Assembly (NCBI RefSeq): GCF_005502745.1
Contig: NZ_SCNL01000009.1
Location: 115,513-179,512, forward strand
Length of the DNA stretch: 64,000 nt
Direction of reading: 5' to 3'
From: Sphingomonas sp. 3P27F8
GTDB taxonomy: Bacteria > Pseudomonadota > Alphaproteobacteria > Sphingomonadales > Sphingomonadaceae
Position numbers and translations under genes: made by a program
The notes under the pieces: generated by a model
Told to the model about the DNA's origin: nothing
Database searches by the model: none
Seen by the model: only the letters and a program-made list of their open reading frames with translations
Part shown: positions 63,410 through 64,000 of the stretch, in pieces
How positions within the stretch are numbered: the stretch's first letter is position 1
Layout: every line of letters begins with the position of its first letter

Positions 63410-64000
63410 GCGAAACCGACAACGACAAGCCGAAACTTGGCATGCGCGCGCCTTTGGGGCTGAAGCGCACGGTCGAGACCGGCAAGGTGAAGCAGAGCTT
63501 CAGCCACGGCCGTTCGAACACGGTGGTAGTCGAAGTGAAGCGCCGTCGCGTGATCGGCCCCGGCGGCGTTCCCGCGCCGGAACAGACGGCGGCGGAGTCC
63601 CCCGCCCCCGTTCAGCAGGCCCCGGAACCGCCACGCCCGGCGCCGCCGCGCGCGCCTGCCGGTGAAACCCCGCAGGAGCGCCAGGCCCGCATGCTGCGCG
63701 AGGCTGACGATCAGCGCATGCAGGCGCTGGAGGATCAGCGCCGCCGAGAGGAGGCAGAGCGTCAGCGCGCTGCTGCCGAAGAAGCGCGTCGCATGGAGGA
63801 AAAGCGCGAGGCCGAGGCAAAGTCCGCCGCCGCGCCCGCGCCGGAACCCACGCCCGCGCCGGAACCGAAGCCTGTTCCCGAAGCAGCAGCGCCGGCCACG
63901 CCCGCCCCGCCCGCGCCGCCGGCTCCGGTAGCCGCCAGCACGCCCGCGCCGGCGCCGGCGAAGGCCGAGCCTGTCGCGCCGCCGCCTGCCCCTCCCGCTC
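63406..64000 (+). CDS. infB: Translation initiation factor IF-2, N-terminal part (runs off the window)
   Basis: Only the first 198 residues are in the window. The start GTG 63406 gives SETDNDKPKLGMRAPLGLK, then KQSFSHGRSNTVVVEVKRRRV, the usual alphaproteobacterial IF-2 N-terminus. After that comes an Ala/Pro/Glu/Arg-rich region of low complexity (repeats of PAPEP and EERQRAA type), typical of the IF-2 linker. The GTPase domain is beyond the window. The gene overlaps the ylxR stop (GTGA). Confidence 0.92.
   Translation, partial: MSETDNDKPKLGMRAPLGLKRTVETGKVKQSFSHGRSNTVVVEVKRRRVIGPGGVPAPEQTAAESPAPVQQAPEPPRPAPPRAPAGETPQERQARMLREADDQRMQALEDQRRREEAERQRAAAEEARRMEEKREAEAKSAAAPAPEPTPAPEPKPVPEAAAPATPAPPAPPAPVAASTPAPAPAKAEPVAPPPAPPA

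Overview
The window is a stretch of high-GC alphaproteobacterial chromosome, most likely from a sphingomonad (Sphingomonas or a close relative). The evidence is the gene content: 5-aminolevulinate synthase (C4 heme pathway), CtrA, a MipZ-type ParA ATPase, an aspartate/glutamate leucyltransferase of the Bpt type, and a PhoK-like alkaline phosphatase with a threonine nucleophile. Coding density is very high, many neighbouring genes overlap by 1-4 bases, and start codons are often GTG or TTG. I see no IS element, prophage, CRISPR array, rRNA or tRNA.

Layout. 1-3.3 kb: end of cpoB, then tilS and ftsH, closed by a bidirectional terminator. 3.4-6.9 kb (minus): an ABC-2 exporter pair followed by a CYP153-like P450 with its own candidate promoter and palindrome. 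6.9-13.9 kb: queG, hemA, a polytopic membrane protein, murI, plsY, dprA and a small membrane protein. 13.9-17.7 kb: topA, a small Sel1-like protein, panC. 17.8-21.0 kb: mipZ, a membrane-anchored mini J-protein, a phosphohexomutase and a DEDDh exonuclease, in one tight run. 21.0-26.2 kb: an accessory-looking catabolic block, with an SDR divergent from a translationally coupled FMO-ACAD-ACAD-SDR operon. 26.2-29.4 kb: nth and dapB (minus), then a secreted M28 peptidase.

29.4-32.2 kb: aguA and aguB, the two steps from agmatine to putrescine, separated by an inverted COG4705-type membrane gene that carries a frameshift. 32.2-34.2 kb: an AI-2E-family transporter and ctrA, whose promoter region has a full CtrA box and two GANTC sites. 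34.4-35.5 kb: a DUF1348 protein coupled to a TetR regulator, with a palindromic operator candidate upstream. 35.7-43.6 kb: an acyltransferase, an amidohydrolase, a beta-hydroxyacid dehydrogenase, threonine ammonia-lyase, bpt and a DsbD-like protein. 43.6-51.5 kb: the PhoK-like phosphatase, a hybrid histidine kinase, nadE and an M19 dipeptidase.

51.5-58.9 kb (minus): a glycine-cleavage operon led by a tandem glycine riboswitch, in the order gcvT, gcvH, a methyltransferase, gcvPA, gcvPB. A strong hairpin separates it from a flavin oxidoreductase and an enoyl-CoA hydratase. 58.9-60.2 kb: a secreted PQQ-type sugar dehydrogenase. 60.3-64.0 kb: the conserved rimP-nusA-ylxR-infB operon, with a small 4-oxalocrotonate-tautomerase-like gene inserted between nusA and ylxR; infB runs off the end.

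Most of the window is housekeeping. The parts least explained by known systems are the FMO/ACAD/SDR operon with its divergent palindrome, the tautomerase inside the nusA-infB operon, the methyltransferase inside the gcv operon, the Tim14-like mini J-protein next to mipZ, and the broken COG4705 gene inside the agmatine pathway.
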